DNA of 51,205 nucleotides from an uncultured Alphaproteobacteria bacterium (GTDB taxonomy: Bacteria > Pseudomonadota > Alphaproteobacteria > Caulobacterales > Aquidulcibacteraceae). The first letter of the stretch is position 1. Every line of letters begins with the position of its first letter. Below are positions 14,701 to 23,153 of this stretch, in pieces. A program made the translations under genes and the position numbers. The stretch spans positions 15,568 to 66,772 of the forward strand of contig CADEEL010000011.1 of the NCBI GenBank assembly GCA_902826335.1, in the 5' to 3' direction. Under the pieces are notes generated by a model, which saw only the letters and a list, made by a program, of their open reading frames with translations, had not been told where the DNA came from and ran no database searches.

Positions 14701-17050
14701 CAAGGCCGCTAAACTCGAAGCGATCCTCCAAATCTTCAAGCCAAGAGATCGACTGCGTGATGATGCGCCGGGACACTTCGTTGCGTGTCTCGCTCATCAT
14801 GTTCTGCCAGACGCCGAACACGGCGGTGACATCGGGCGCCAGCGCCAACGGCAAGTCAGCGCGATAACGGGCGATCCAAGAGACAAAGCGCGACCATAGG
14901 AGAATGTCGGATGGCCAACTCAGGGCATCCGCCAACGCAAGCCGCCGACGAGGCTCAAGCCGGGGCAATATCCCATGGTCGCCGGTCAAGATCTTGGCGT
15001 TTGGCGTAGTCTTCTCGGCCTGAAACCAGACCAGCGCCTTGCGCGCGAGGGCGCCATTCTCGCCTAGGCTCACTTGCGTGAACACGTCGTCGCGCGCGCT
15101 GAAATCTGGCGCCGCGATCGGTCCGAGCAGCCAAGCCCTAAGCCATTGCGGCCGAACGCTCGCTTTGAGCTTGGGGAGCGTGTCGGCCCACCCGCCATCG
15201 GGATACGCTGCCTGAGCAAGCAGCTCCACCACGCGCCCCATGAAAGGCGGCTCTCCGGCCTTACGCAATTCGTCGATCCAATGGGGGCCGGATTCCTCCA
15301 ACGCATTGAACAGCGCCCACTCGAAGAAAATGTCGTGCGCAAACCGAACAGTCTTGCCCAGCGCATCGTCGCGAATAACGCCGTCCTCCCGGAGTTCCGC
15401 GAACGTATCCACGATCGACACTGAGAAGCGCGCGATCCTGATCGCCGCACCCACGTTCTCTAACCCTGCTCGACCGAGCTCGATGATCGCGCGCTGGCGG
15501 ACGAGCGCGTTCTTTGGGTCGGCATTGAAGCCGCCTAGGCGCCACCAATGCCGGATCAGATCCACTTCCGTCTGCGGCGCGGGACTGACGTTCTCCAGGC
15601 CCCGCGCAAGCACGCTCACGAAGAAGGGGCGCCGCGCAATCTCACGAACCGTTGGCGCGCCAAACAGCAGCGTTCGCAGGTGCGGCCGCGCCTCGGCGAG
15701 CTCCTGCGCTTCATCGTCATCGAACGCCGAAACGGAGATCGTGGCTGAGCCGCCTTCGTACGCCACGGCCGGAATCCAGGCGCGCAGGGGCTCAAGCCCG
15801 TAATCGCGCAAGGTCGCAACGACGCGCCAAAGGATCCCGCGTCGCCGGAGCGTTGCGATAGCGTCCAACAAATCCAAGATGACCGGACGTTGCTTGGCGC
15901 CAATGCGATCCAGGCCGTCGATGAAGAGTATGGGGTTGCCGGCCATACCGATCTCGGCAAGCACTTGGTTGGCGTCTAGGCTGTTGACGCCGAGCTTTTC
16001 AAAGTACTCGCGGAGAGACGCAGCATCGAGCCGGTCCGCTTTTACGAACAAGGTGGGACCGGATTGCAGCGCGCGTTGGACGGCTTTCTTCAGAACCGCC
16101 GACTTACCCGCACCGGCTTGACCGGCGATCAAGAGAAGCGATGGCGTCTCGTCCGGCCAAACGCCGTCAACGTAGCGAGCACGCGCAATCTCTACTCCGT
16201 CCACATCCGACGGGATTTGCGAAGCAGCGAGGCGCGCCTCCTCCTTCAACACGGCGATGTCGGCTCGGAGTGATGGCGCAACATCAAATCGCGCCGTTCC
16301 AGCCAATTTTCTTATTAACCGCGATCGATCGTATTGTCCGGCCTCGCCGGACGCATCACGCGCGATCGTCCTGATCTCATTCCACACTGAAGCCGGCGCT
16401 ATTGACTGATTAGGCGCCAAGGCGCGAGCGAGCGCGCTGATCGCAGCGGCGCGCGCACCGCCTGTCTCATCGAGCACGTCAAGTTTGAGAAGCCAGAAAT
16501 GCGCGAGGAAACGGTGTAACTCAGTATCGGTGACGCTCCGGTCCGCCGCCTCTGAAAGGAGTCCGCGCGTTTGCTCAACGAGGGCGCCCCTCTTGGCCGC
16601 CCCAGAGAAACGCGCCATGAAATGGGGCGCATCGAGGCTCGCGCGGGCCCACTCGGTGACTTGCTGAAAGTCCTTGCGTGTCGCGTCCGAAATCGTCTCG
16701 GTCGCAACGGCCAGCCCATCCCGCCCCTCGCGAAAAGTCGCGTTCGCGAACGTGCGCCAAGCTTGGGAGAGACACGCGCGCCAGTCGGTGTTGGACTTCG
16801 CATCGGAGATTGTCAGGCTTTGCTTAGCCTGAATGTTGAGGCTCGCTTCCTCGCCGGCCTGCGCCGTCCCCTCGACCACCACGTCGTCCATCGGCGCGCC
16901 ATGCGCTCGTTGCTGCACCGAAACTTTCGCAACCCGAGCCAGTCCCGGCATCGGGGGAAATTCCTCACTCAAGAGGCCGCCAAGATAGGCGGCGGCTACG
17001 GCGTCCTCGTATGTGTACCCCCGACCGCCGGTGGATTCCGGAGACGTCAT
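11705..17050 (-). CDS. Giant nuclease-STAND NTPase, Avs-like defence protein
   Basis: 1781 residues. The N-terminus (GYTYEDAVAAAYLGGLL, then MDDVVVEG and NIQAKQS, residues 11-78) fits a Cap4/DUF4297 or Mrr-like DNA nuclease with a D...QxK active site. A linker of about 200 residues follows. The NTPase has Walker A GQAGAGKS at 310-317 and Walker B ILFIDGLDRIG at 374-384. The remaining 1300 residues look alpha-helical and repeat-like, as in sensors of STAND proteins that recognise phage proteins and trigger the effector. The architecture matches antiviral ATPases (Avs), but I cannot assign a subtype. It starts 191 bp from the divergent RelA/SpoT gene. Confidence 0.75.
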   Translation of the reverse strand: MTSPESTGGRGYTYEDAVAAAYLGGLLSEEFPPMPGLARVAKVSVQQRAHGAPMDDVVVEGTAQAGEEASLNIQAKQSLTISDAKSNTDWRACLSQAWRTFANATFREGRDGLAVATETISDATRKDFQQVTEWARASLDAPHFMARFSGAAKRGALVEQTRGLLSEAADRSVTDTELHRFLAHFWLLKLDVLDETGGARAAAISALARALAPNQSIAPASVWNEIRTIARDASGEAGQYDRSRLIRKLAGTARFDVAPSLRADIAVLKEEARLAASQIPSDVDGVEIARARYVDGVWPDETPSLLLIAGQAGAGKSAVLKKAVQRALQSGPTLFVKADRLDAASLREYFEKLGVNSLDANQVLAEIGMAGNPILFIDGLDRIGAKQRPVILDLLDAIATLRRRGILWRVVATLRDYGLEPLRAWIPAVAYEGGSATISVSAFDDDEAQELAEARPHLRTLLFGAPTVREIARRPFFVSVLARGLENVSPAPQTEVDLIRHWWRLGGFNADPKNALVRQRAIIELGRAGLENVGAAIRIARFSVSIVDTFAELREDGVIRDDALGKTVRFAHDIFFEWALFNALEESGPHWIDELRKAGEPPFMGRVVELLAQAAYPDGGWADTLPKLKASVRPQWLRAWLLGPIAAPDFSARDDVFTQVSLGENGALARKALVWFQAEKTTPNAKILTGDHGILPRLEPRRRLALADALSWPSDILLWSRFVSWIARYRADLPLALAPDVTAVFGVWQNMMSETRNEVSRRIITQSISWLEDLEDRFEFSGLERDAGPWKGMASEERDALTTALRVLVLRCAHVYPDEVRAYLVRLSQHGRLKEGMFEELMRFSFTLARRHASELAAIVRAHVLEELPEAELERELRELQEHKEAIAQIEAKPPEERSWSETMALESPSLFHHIGSNHDWRNLCLGEGYRVYQPESPLREPFHSLFKYAPDEALSLVRDVINHATEAWRQLHRVGDHSKGTPEPIVVHFPWGDQTFWGDEEHYLWERGTRGPQAVACALMALEAWALEQLRAGITPDELIKAVLKDQNSFSLLAVAMMIARETQLVSEVSLALVITQHIWSPDIHRYMEDQRGPPRLFMFQEGEASIEHIEALRCLYDTNGRRGEVRHLVMFIALQGSDDLKARLRAGLDAFPNTLPFFFAEEREHDGHVGALRRSAQIWAPLGHEEIYRLEPVGDGRSFTIETNNPAVDPVELAEVHERSRRNSQEMRLFFWAENTFEHGTVSEDLTLEAAVELAKTFDRDSLFDPVEDFRNATFLPAAVIGTAAAVIRFGDSESEQWSWARSILPRVLAAPVSGSRMDDTKYHPLVFAIQALRALVERDIDRDESGKALLTLMIAPLREVALGAYRALCGLCAHTSALADAAAVLGLELAVIDHRGYRNDDQRKKQWRQRSKAALKRSLARWKASKGWSEIADLPAPYVFAAPSPTGDEFYDRRLSTAPTWRRPDLAFEPGGAKDYVSRWPVASIMASDQAEAFLSLCDALIAWTLEYSNPSWRDPKERRSGQRDVELKTWLRLLGSLFAHVSLFVPADVARQRFVTPFAALDEDDLAQPYLYSYSSSLICRTILDGNGDLASGLAILSTCLDRILQYYAFKRGSYREGRIYDNDVQLSLRAFMFVEVKRADQARRFVNGDWSDLALVRPLFANVIAKTGWTTDGADAFVKLGERAGDAYRLDWFAEDVLTILDPNGFPTPEWRRTDLPLDIANLIQEQAQRTQPLPTQEAQKLLRALDILIDYGDRRSAALQSSELFRHVQAPGASG

Positions 17051-17146
17051 GTCTGGCTTCCGTTCATTCGTTCAGCACACGCCGCCGCCAAGATAGTGAT
17101 GAATCACCGCCGCACCCAGCCGAGCGGCGCGCATGATGGCCCTTTA

Positions 17147-17164
17147 GTTGCAGCAGGGTGCAAC
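17147..17164. promoter_or_regulatory. Inverted repeat in the STAND/RelA-SpoT divergent promoter
   Basis: GTTGCA and TGCAAC flank a 6-bp spacer. A second small palindrome, GTGATGAATCAC, lies at 17096-17107. Both are between the two divergent starts and could be operators for the XRE domain of the adjacent gene. Short arms make chance occurrence possible. Confidence 0.3.
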
Positions 17165-17241
17165 GCTCCCTACCTTCGCGATGGATGTGCGCACCCAGCG
17201 CCCTCATTCCGAAACCGTTCCGAAGTGTGAGCGTCCACGCG

Positions 17242-20200
17242 ATGGCGCAAAATTCCTCGTCTCTATCACCTGCTCAGTCCAAGCAAGGTCGGGCGCTGCT
17301 TCGTTGGTCGCAGGCGGACCTGGCGGGCAAAGCAAACATGTCCGCCGCGACGGTCGGCAAGTTCGAACGGGGAGGCAGCACCCGCGCCTCCTCGATCGCC
17401 GCCTTGTCCTCAGCCCTACAGAGCGCGGGCGTCTTCCTGCTTGCCGACGACGTCATCCTTGCCAGCGCGCCCATCACGCTCGAAACCTACGTGCGCGCCG
17501 GCCATGCCCGCTACCGCAAGCTCGCAGAACGTGTCGCCGACATGCTGGCAAAAGCCATCGTTGCGCGCGGGGGCATGCGCCTCCTGATGACGCCTTGGCG
17601 CGAGAAAGAACCGGGTTCACTGCGCAAGAAACTGGTCGATCGCGGCATCGCTGAAGCGGCCGATCTCGCGATCACCCTCAAGGACCTCGCGGGAGCCCAA
17701 CTTGTTTTCCTTTCAGACACTGATGTGACCAGGTTCATGCAATCGCGGCTTCTCGTTGAGCTGTTCGATATCGATTTCGATCGTACCCGCATTCACTACG
17801 CTGACCAGCGCGCCACCGATTCCGGCCGCCAGTTCACGGCCAACCACTATGTCGTGCGCCTGAGGCCTGAGAAGGCGGCGTTGCCGGAGAATGCCGACAT
17901 CGCCGGCCTTTGGTGCGAAGTGCAAGTCTATTCGGTGCTACAGTTCGCGTGGTCCAAGATGAGCCACGACATCACCTACAAGGCCCCCAAACTCAGCGGC
18001 ATCGGGGAAGAGCTGATGAAGGATATCGACGCCCGCATGACGCACATAATGCAGGACTATATCCTTCCCACCGGTTTTGAGTTCCAAAAGGTCGAGCGCG
18101 ATTTCGAACAACTGCTCGCGGGCCAAGCTCTCCTTGACGCGCACATCCTCGATGAGATCGCCACCGCGCCGAACAACAATAAGCGCAGTGATTTGCTCGA
18201 TACTTTTAGAGAACACTTGCTTCCTCAGATCGCGCCAAAAATCGTCGACTGGTACGCCGACATCCGCAAATCGATGCTCGCCGCCGCCAACGCCGCGCGA
18301 ACCGCGCCACAGACGCCGTATACGGTGACGCTTGAAGACGGCAGCGAAATGCCCATCGCCGATGGCGAGGAACCCGAGGCTGTCATCAAGAAAGTCATCG
18401 ATATCTTGACCGATGGGCGCGTCCGGTATGTCGATGTGGGTGCGACCTTCGATGCGCTCGCCGAAATGTACCTGAACGCCGTTAACGACGAGGAGCGCGC
18501 GCTCGTCATGAAGGCGCACGAACCGCTCGCCGCTTATGATCTCACGGTCTGGCGACAAGCGGGACCCGTCGTGCAGGTCATGCTGCTTCACCGCATCAAC
18601 AAGCTTACAGCAGGCGAACGTGCCGCCTTGGGGCCCTTCATCACGGATATCTACGGTCAGTTCCTCGAACCGGATATGGATGGCATTTCGAGCACGTCGG
18701 AAACCGTTACCTGGGCGAAAGCGCCGATGCAGGCGGCGCCCGCGGTCAGGCGCATCCGCGACGCCGCGATTGATGGGCTTTTCGAGCAATTCCGCGAGGC
18801 GCGCGATATCGGCGACAAGCGGAATATCGTCTCGGCCATCGACAACGCCACGCGCACGCCCAGTTATGGCGACTACGACAAATTCCTCGTCGCCGTTCTG
18901 GAAGATTCCCGGCGCGTGGCCGAGTTCTATCGCGCCAATCTCGATCACTTCGGCGGCGAGCTGAAGGTCAAGGTTGAGAACGACATGTTGCTGCTCCACC
19001 GCCGCTACCGCGACTATGAATTCAAAGGGGACTTGGCTGGACAACAAGACGGCGCGCGCAATGCGCTTTTGACGGAACTGCAGCTATTTCGCGCCGCCAT
19101 CAACGCCGATGCGGATTTCGTGCTCTGCAAATCGCTTGTCGGCCACGACACTGTCCTGCCCCATGAATGGGACGAGCCCGAAGATCACTACGACTTTCAG
19201 GGACGGCGAGCCTACCACGCAGCGCGCGCCGATGAGTATGCCGAACAGGTCACGGCGCGCACTGCGGGCCGCTGGCTCAACATTGCCGAATGCTGCGCAG
19301 AGATGCACGGCGGCGAAACCGGCGGGATGGATCGCTTCATGCGGCGTGCGGGTGAAACCAGGCCCAAGATCGCCCGGGATTGGCTCGAGCCGATGAGCGT
19401 ATCACCGGCGTCCGGCTTTGTGCGGCCCTTGTTGGAGGGATTGTCGATCAGTCGCCCGCAATGGGTGGACGCGTTCATCGAGGAAACGCTGAGCCGCGGC
19501 CGAAACTTGCGACCAATCCTCTCGTATTTCCATACCCATGAGCCGCTCAACCTGGCTCTGGTGGATCGCACAACCGAAGCCGCACTTGCTGGCGACGATA
19601 ATTTTTCGGTCTATCTCGCCTTCGCTTTAGCAATAGAACGCGCCGATGCGCTGGGCCCCGAACGCGCCCGCTCGCTTTACCTCTCCGGCCTCGACCAACA
19701 TGTGCGGCGCCCGATCGCCAATTGGCCGAGCGTCGCCTCGCGTTGGAAAGACAACACGCTCTTCGACGCGCTGACCAATGACGATCTCCGCCTTGTGCTC
19801 GGGGCGCTCGAGACAGTTCCCGCAATCGATCACTACGGCGAGCGCATGCTGATCGACATTGCAGCGCGTATGCCGGGAGAGGTCGTCGCTCTATTCGGTC
19901 GCCGCCAGAAGATCGAGGACGAGGCGCGCGCGGAGGGTCTACGCCGGCGCTCTTACGACGCCATTCCGTTTCAATTCGGCAAACTCGCCGCCGCGCTTGC
20001 GCCCCATCTCGAAGAGGTCGTCGGGCAGGCCTGGGCCTGGACGGAAGCTGATCCGCGGTTGGCGGAGTTCAAAGGCGCAGCCTTTGTCGCAAATGTTTAC
20101 AAGCAATGGTCGCCCGCCATCCGGGAGGCGCTGCGGGCGCTCTTCCAAAGCGGCGAAGATCCTAAGCGCGACTTCGTTTTCGCCGTGCTCAAGCGCTACA

Positions 20201-20568
20201 ATAATGATCCCGCCATTCACGACTTGCTGCGCGACATCGTCGCCGTCATCGGCAATGACGAGGAACGGCAAGACGACGTCGAGGCCGTGCTGGAGCAAAC
20301 CGGCGTGATGTGGGGCGAGTTCGGAACCGCGAATGCCTATCGCGGCAAGAACAAGTTGCTCGAACCCTGGGCGCAGGACGAGCGCGCATCGGTGCAGTCT
20401 TTCGCCAAGAAGATGAAGCAGAAATTTGACAACGCGGCCGCCGCCGAGCAACGCCGCTCGGAACAGGACCTCGCGGCGCGGCGTCTCGACTTTGACGAAG
20501 CGCCCAAGCGCGGCGACGATAAAGACAAGATCACCGACGACGACGGTGCGCAGACCGGACGCGACTAG
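17242..20568 (+). CDS. XRE-RelA/SpoT nucleotidyltransferase with long helical C-terminus
   Basis: 1108 residues from the ATG at 17242. Residues 10-65 are an XRE helix-turn-helix (QADLAGKANMSAATVGKFE). Residues 87-250 form a RelA/SpoT-type domain: RYRKLAERVADML, SLRKKLVDRG, ITLKDLAGAQLVF with the metal-site Asp, NHYVVRL, then CEVQVYSVLQFAWSKMSHD with the conserved Glu-x-Gln. Such domains transfer pyrophosphate to GTP/GDP, or in toxSAS and CapRel proteins make toxic alarmones or modify tRNA. No HD hydrolase, TGS or ACT domain is visible. The remaining 850 residues look helical and repeat-like, with a charged disordered tail. I infer a defence protein with its own repressor and a large sensor. 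A HEPN-like gene follows 44 bp downstream. Confidence 0.75.
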   Translation: MAQNSSSLSPAQSKQGRALLRWSQADLAGKANMSAATVGKFERGGSTRASSIAALSSALQSAGVFLLADDVILASAPITLETYVRAGHARYRKLAERVADMLAKAIVARGGMRLLMTPWREKEPGSLRKKLVDRGIAEAADLAITLKDLAGAQLVFLSDTDVTRFMQSRLLVELFDIDFDRTRIHYADQRATDSGRQFTANHYVVRLRPEKAALPENADIAGLWCEVQVYSVLQFAWSKMSHDITYKAPKLSGIGEELMKDIDARMTHIMQDYILPTGFEFQKVERDFEQLLAGQALLDAHILDEIATAPNNNKRSDLLDTFREHLLPQIAPKIVDWYADIRKSMLAAANAARTAPQTPYTVTLEDGSEMPIADGEEPEAVIKKVIDILTDGRVRYVDVGATFDALAEMYLNAVNDEERALVMKAHEPLAAYDLTVWRQAGPVVQVMLLHRINKLTAGERAALGPFITDIYGQFLEPDMDGISSTSETVTWAKAPMQAAPAVRRIRDAAIDGLFEQFREARDIGDKRNIVSAIDNATRTPSYGDYDKFLVAVLEDSRRVAEFYRANLDHFGGELKVKVENDMLLLHRRYRDYEFKGDLAGQQDGARNALLTELQLFRAAINADADFVLCKSLVGHDTVLPHEWDEPEDHYDFQGRRAYHAARADEYAEQVTARTAGRWLNIAECCAEMHGGETGGMDRFMRRAGETRPKIARDWLEPMSVSPASGFVRPLLEGLSISRPQWVDAFIEETLSRGRNLRPILSYFHTHEPLNLALVDRTTEAALAGDDNFSVYLAFALAIERADALGPERARSLYLSGLDQHVRRPIANWPSVASRWKDNTLFDALTNDDLRLVLGALETVPAIDHYGERMLIDIAARMPGEVVALFGRRQKIEDEARAEGLRRRSYDAIPFQFGKLAAALAPHLEEVVGQAWAWTEADPRLAEFKGAAFVANVYKQWSPAIREALRALFQSGEDPKRDFVFAVLKRYNNDPAIHDLLRDIVAVIGNDEERQDDVEAVLEQTGVMWGEFGTANAYRGKNKLLEPWAQDERASVQSFAKKMKQKFDNAAAAEQRRSEQDLAARRLDFDEAPKRGDDKDKITDDDGAQTGRD

Positions 20569-20612
20569 GGTCACCCGAAGGATACGAGTTCAACCGATAG
20601 CAAGGTCAGCCC

Positions 20613-21449
20613 ATGATTACCTTAGCCGTGAACGGCAATCTGGCCGCTACGCTTCAACGCATCACTATCGGATTACGCGAAGTCCTAGGCGCCCATGAAC
20701 TGCGTTTGCAGCTCAGCATCGGCAAGGTCCCAATCAAGACGAAGGCCAGGTGGCTGAAGCTGGAATCCGCGCGCCTCCACGTTGAGATCCAAGGCGGTGG
20801 ACCGCACCTCCTCGGCTTAGCGCGGCCCGATACGGCCGTTATCCTGTCGCAAGCTCCCGAAAGTCCATTCCCGCAGGAGGTCGAACTGATGCTGCCGCTT
20901 TTCGGCGGCCAGCTTCGCGCAATTGAGGCGCTGCGCAACGATGGCGATCTCACGCTGCGAATTAGGCTCATTGGTTCGTGTGGCAGTGATGACGGCGAAG
21001 AGCCGCGCGGCCCGTATGCCGAAGAAGTGCGGCACACCGTGGCGCGCTCCGACTGGATTGCCGAACTGACCACGTCCGGTGCCTCCAATGTAGTTTTGTT
21101 TGAAGTAGGCCTTCCCGCATTTGCGGGGAGCGCTGACGCACAGCAACCTTACGCGATGTTGCGCCAAGCACAGCAGCACTATCTCAATGGCCGTTATGGA
21201 GACGCTGTTGGTAAGTGCCGCCTCGTTTTGGAAAAGCTCGGTGTCAAGTCGCCAGGCTTAACCGTCGCCCTCGACACTTCAATGCCGCAGCCGGATCGCA
21301 TGATTTTGTTCGCACAAGTGCTTCGCCATACCACGCACGATCCGCACCATGCTCGACCCGGGGCAGACCAACATGACTTCACGCCGGCGGAGGCGCGAAT
21401 GATCGTGCAGATGACCGCTGTTTACGCCGGCTATTGCGCCACGCTCTGA
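20613..21449 (+). CDS. HEPN-like partner protein, function unknown
   Basis: 278 residues, starting 44 bp after the RelA/SpoT gene with AAGG before the ATG; the two are probably co-transcribed. The N-terminal 170 residues look beta-rich and unrecognised. The C-terminal 100 residues are helical (AQQHYLNGRYGDAVGKCRLV, then FAQVLRHTTHDPHHARPG, then a final hydrophobic helix). This is the layout of HEPN-like domains found in abortive-infection proteins. An Arg-x6-His can be drawn through RHTTHDPHH, but it is not a clean match. It may be an effector, a neutraliser or a target-binding subunit for its upstream neighbour. Confidence 0.5.
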   Translation: MITLAVNGNLAATLQRITIGLREVLGAHELRLQLSIGKVPIKTKARWLKLESARLHVEIQGGGPHLLGLARPDTAVILSQAPESPFPQEVELMLPLFGGQLRAIEALRNDGDLTLRIRLIGSCGSDDGEEPRGPYAEEVRHTVARSDWIAELTTSGASNVVLFEVGLPAFAGSADAQQPYAMLRQAQQHYLNGRYGDAVGKCRLVLEKLGVKSPGLTVALDTSMPQPDRMILFAQVLRHTTHDPHHARPGADQHDFTPAEARMIVQMTAVYAGYCATL

Positions 21450-21617
21450 CCGCCAATGTCCGCTAGCGCCGCTCGGCGGCCCAGGGGCACGTCCGACAAT
21501 GCCCCACTTGAGGCATAGCCGGCCGGGGTCTGGGCGGTTCGTTCGAGCAGTTCGCAACCTTCCTTCCCGCTCATTCGAAGGACGGAAGGTCCTCGGCTCT
21601 CGTCCAATTAAAGCAGG

Positions 21618-21741
21618 TTATACCCAGTTTACCCTCCAGGACCATAAACTCCGCATAACTGGCTAAAGAGGCCGGCGGTCGAAATCTCTTGAATGGGAAG
21701 ATGAAGCCAGTTTACCCCCTTGGATACTAAACTGGGTATAA
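21618..21741. promoter_or_regulatory. Repeated CCAGTTTA boxes with 14-bp inverted repeat upstream of the AAA+ gene
   Basis: TTATACCCAGTTTA at 21618-21631 is the exact inverse of TAAACTGGGTATAA at 21728-21741. A third box, CCAGTTTACCC, lies at 21707 and forms a second hairpin with 21728-21735. The set sits in the 309-bp gene-free stretch before the AAA+ start and is AT-richer than its surroundings. It looks like an autoregulatory operator array. Nothing else is seen in 21450-21758. Confidence 0.55.
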
Positions 21742-21758
21742 GTCGCTATAGGTGAGTC

Positions 21759-23153
21759 GTGGACCCTCTCAAGAACCCGTTCAATCCCGGCGCCGGAACG
21801 CGACCTCCGGAACTCGCAGGCCGGGACAAGATTCTGGAAGACGCTGCGGTGACCCTTGGCCGCCTGGCTACTGGGAAACAAGACAAAAGCCAGCTTCTCC
21901 TCGGCCTCCGCGGTGTCGGCAAGACCGTGCTCTTGAACGAAATTGCCGACCTCGCCACGAAAAACAAACTAGAAAACGCCTTCATCGAGGCCCCCGAAAA
22001 CCGAAAGTTCCTCGAAAAGTTCATTCCACAGCTTCGCAAGGTGCTGCTCAAGATTGACCGGACCACAAAAGTCAAAGCAGCGCTCAACGAAGCTCGGGTT
22101 GCGATCCGGAATTTCGCAAGCGTCTTCAAGCTGAAGCTCGGTGACATTGAGATGGGCGTCACGCCAGAAGCCGGCGTGGCGGATTCCGGCGACCTAAGCT
22201 CAGACCTGACAGACCTGCTTGTTGCGACCGCCAAAGCGGCCAAGAGCGCGAACACCGGGGTGGTACTGCTAGTTGACGAAGTTCAATACCTGACGTCAGA
22301 CGAACTCAGCTCCCTCATCGTCGCCCTGCATCGTGTCGCGCAACTGGGACTGCCGCTCACCCTCTTTGGCGCCGGGCTGCCGCAACTCGCTGCCTTGGCG
22401 GGCGACGCAAAATCTTACGCTGAGCGATTGTTTGACTATCCGGAAATAGGCCCGCTCAAAAAGCCCGACGCGATCAATGCGATCGCCGATCCGATCAAGG
22501 AGGCCAAGGCCGGCATTGAATCGGCAGCCCTCACTAAGATTTACAAAGTGACCGAAGGCTACCCTTTCTTCTTGCAGGAATGGGGCAAACACTCTTGGAA
22601 CGCCGCCACCGGGAAAACGATAACGGCTGCAGATGTGACTGCGGCTACGAAAACAGCCATCGCGAGCTTGGACAGAGGGTTCTTCAAAGTCAGACTTGAC
22701 CGGCTCACACCGAGAGAGCTCGACTATATGCGCGCCATGGCCGGCCTGGGTGCAGGTCCACATGGGTCAGGGGAGATTGCGACGGCCATGGGGCAGAGCG
22801 TCTCTTCGGTCGGTCCGATCCGCGGCGATCTGATTGCAAAAGGCATGATCTATAGCCCGTCTTACGGGAAGACTGCTTTCACCGTCCCAATGTTCGATGC
22901 GTATGTGAGGCGCGCGATTCTAAATCTCGAGCCCTCGCGCCCAAAGCGAACGATTGCAAAGAAGAAAAAACGTAGGCGGCGAGAGCGCGCACGACCGACA
23001 GGCGGCTCGGTACTACTCCGCCGTGGAAGACCTTTTTCTGCTTTCTGCATATGCATCCAGGTCCGCAGGGTCGTAGCCGACTATTTTGCTTGTGACTTTC
23101 ACATAGCGCGGTCCGCGCCCGTCGCAGCGCATCTTATCAAGTGTCGACTTTGA
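21759..23153 (+). CDS. AAA+ ATPase (AAA_16, ORC/Cdc6-like), function unknown
   Basis: 464 residues from a GTG with AGGTGA upstream. The opening NPFNPGAGTRPPELAGRD is typical of a widespread stand-alone ATP-binding family. Walker A is GLRGVGKT at about 48-55, Walker B VVLLVDEVQYL near 170, a sensor-type FGAGLPQ follows, and a winged helix ends near VPMFDAYVRRAI. After about residue 405 the tail becomes very basic (AKKKKRRRRERARP), then low-quality sequence lying antisense to the AlpA-like gene for 141 bp. Relatives usually stop near the winged helix, so the tail may be a read-through extension. Composition is AT-richer than its neighbours, suggesting separate acquisition. Confidence 0.75.
   Translation: MDPLKNPFNPGAGTRPPELAGRDKILEDAAVTLGRLATGKQDKSQLLLGLRGVGKTVLLNEIADLATKNKLENAFIEAPENRKFLEKFIPQLRKVLLKIDRTTKVKAALNEARVAIRNFASVFKLKLGDIEMGVTPEAGVADSGDLSSDLTDLLVATAKAAKSANTGVVLLVDEVQYLTSDELSSLIVALHRVAQLGLPLTLFGAGLPQLAALAGDAKSYAERLFDYPEIGPLKKPDAINAIADPIKEAKAGIESAALTKIYKVTEGYPFFLQEWGKHSWNAATGKTITAADVTAATKTAIASLDRGFFKVRLDRLTPRELDYMRAMAGLGAGPHGSGEIATAMGQSVSSVGPIRGDLIAKGMIYSPSYGKTAFTVPMFDAYVRRAILNLEPSRPKRTIAKKKKRRRRERARPTGGSVLLRRGRPFSAFCICIQVRRVVADYFACDFHIARSAPVAAHLIKCRL

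Noticed and set aside
21618-21741. CRISPR-like array
   Set aside because: Only three short boxes in mixed orientation with unequal spacing; no repeated unit of 23-47 bp and no cas genes in the window.
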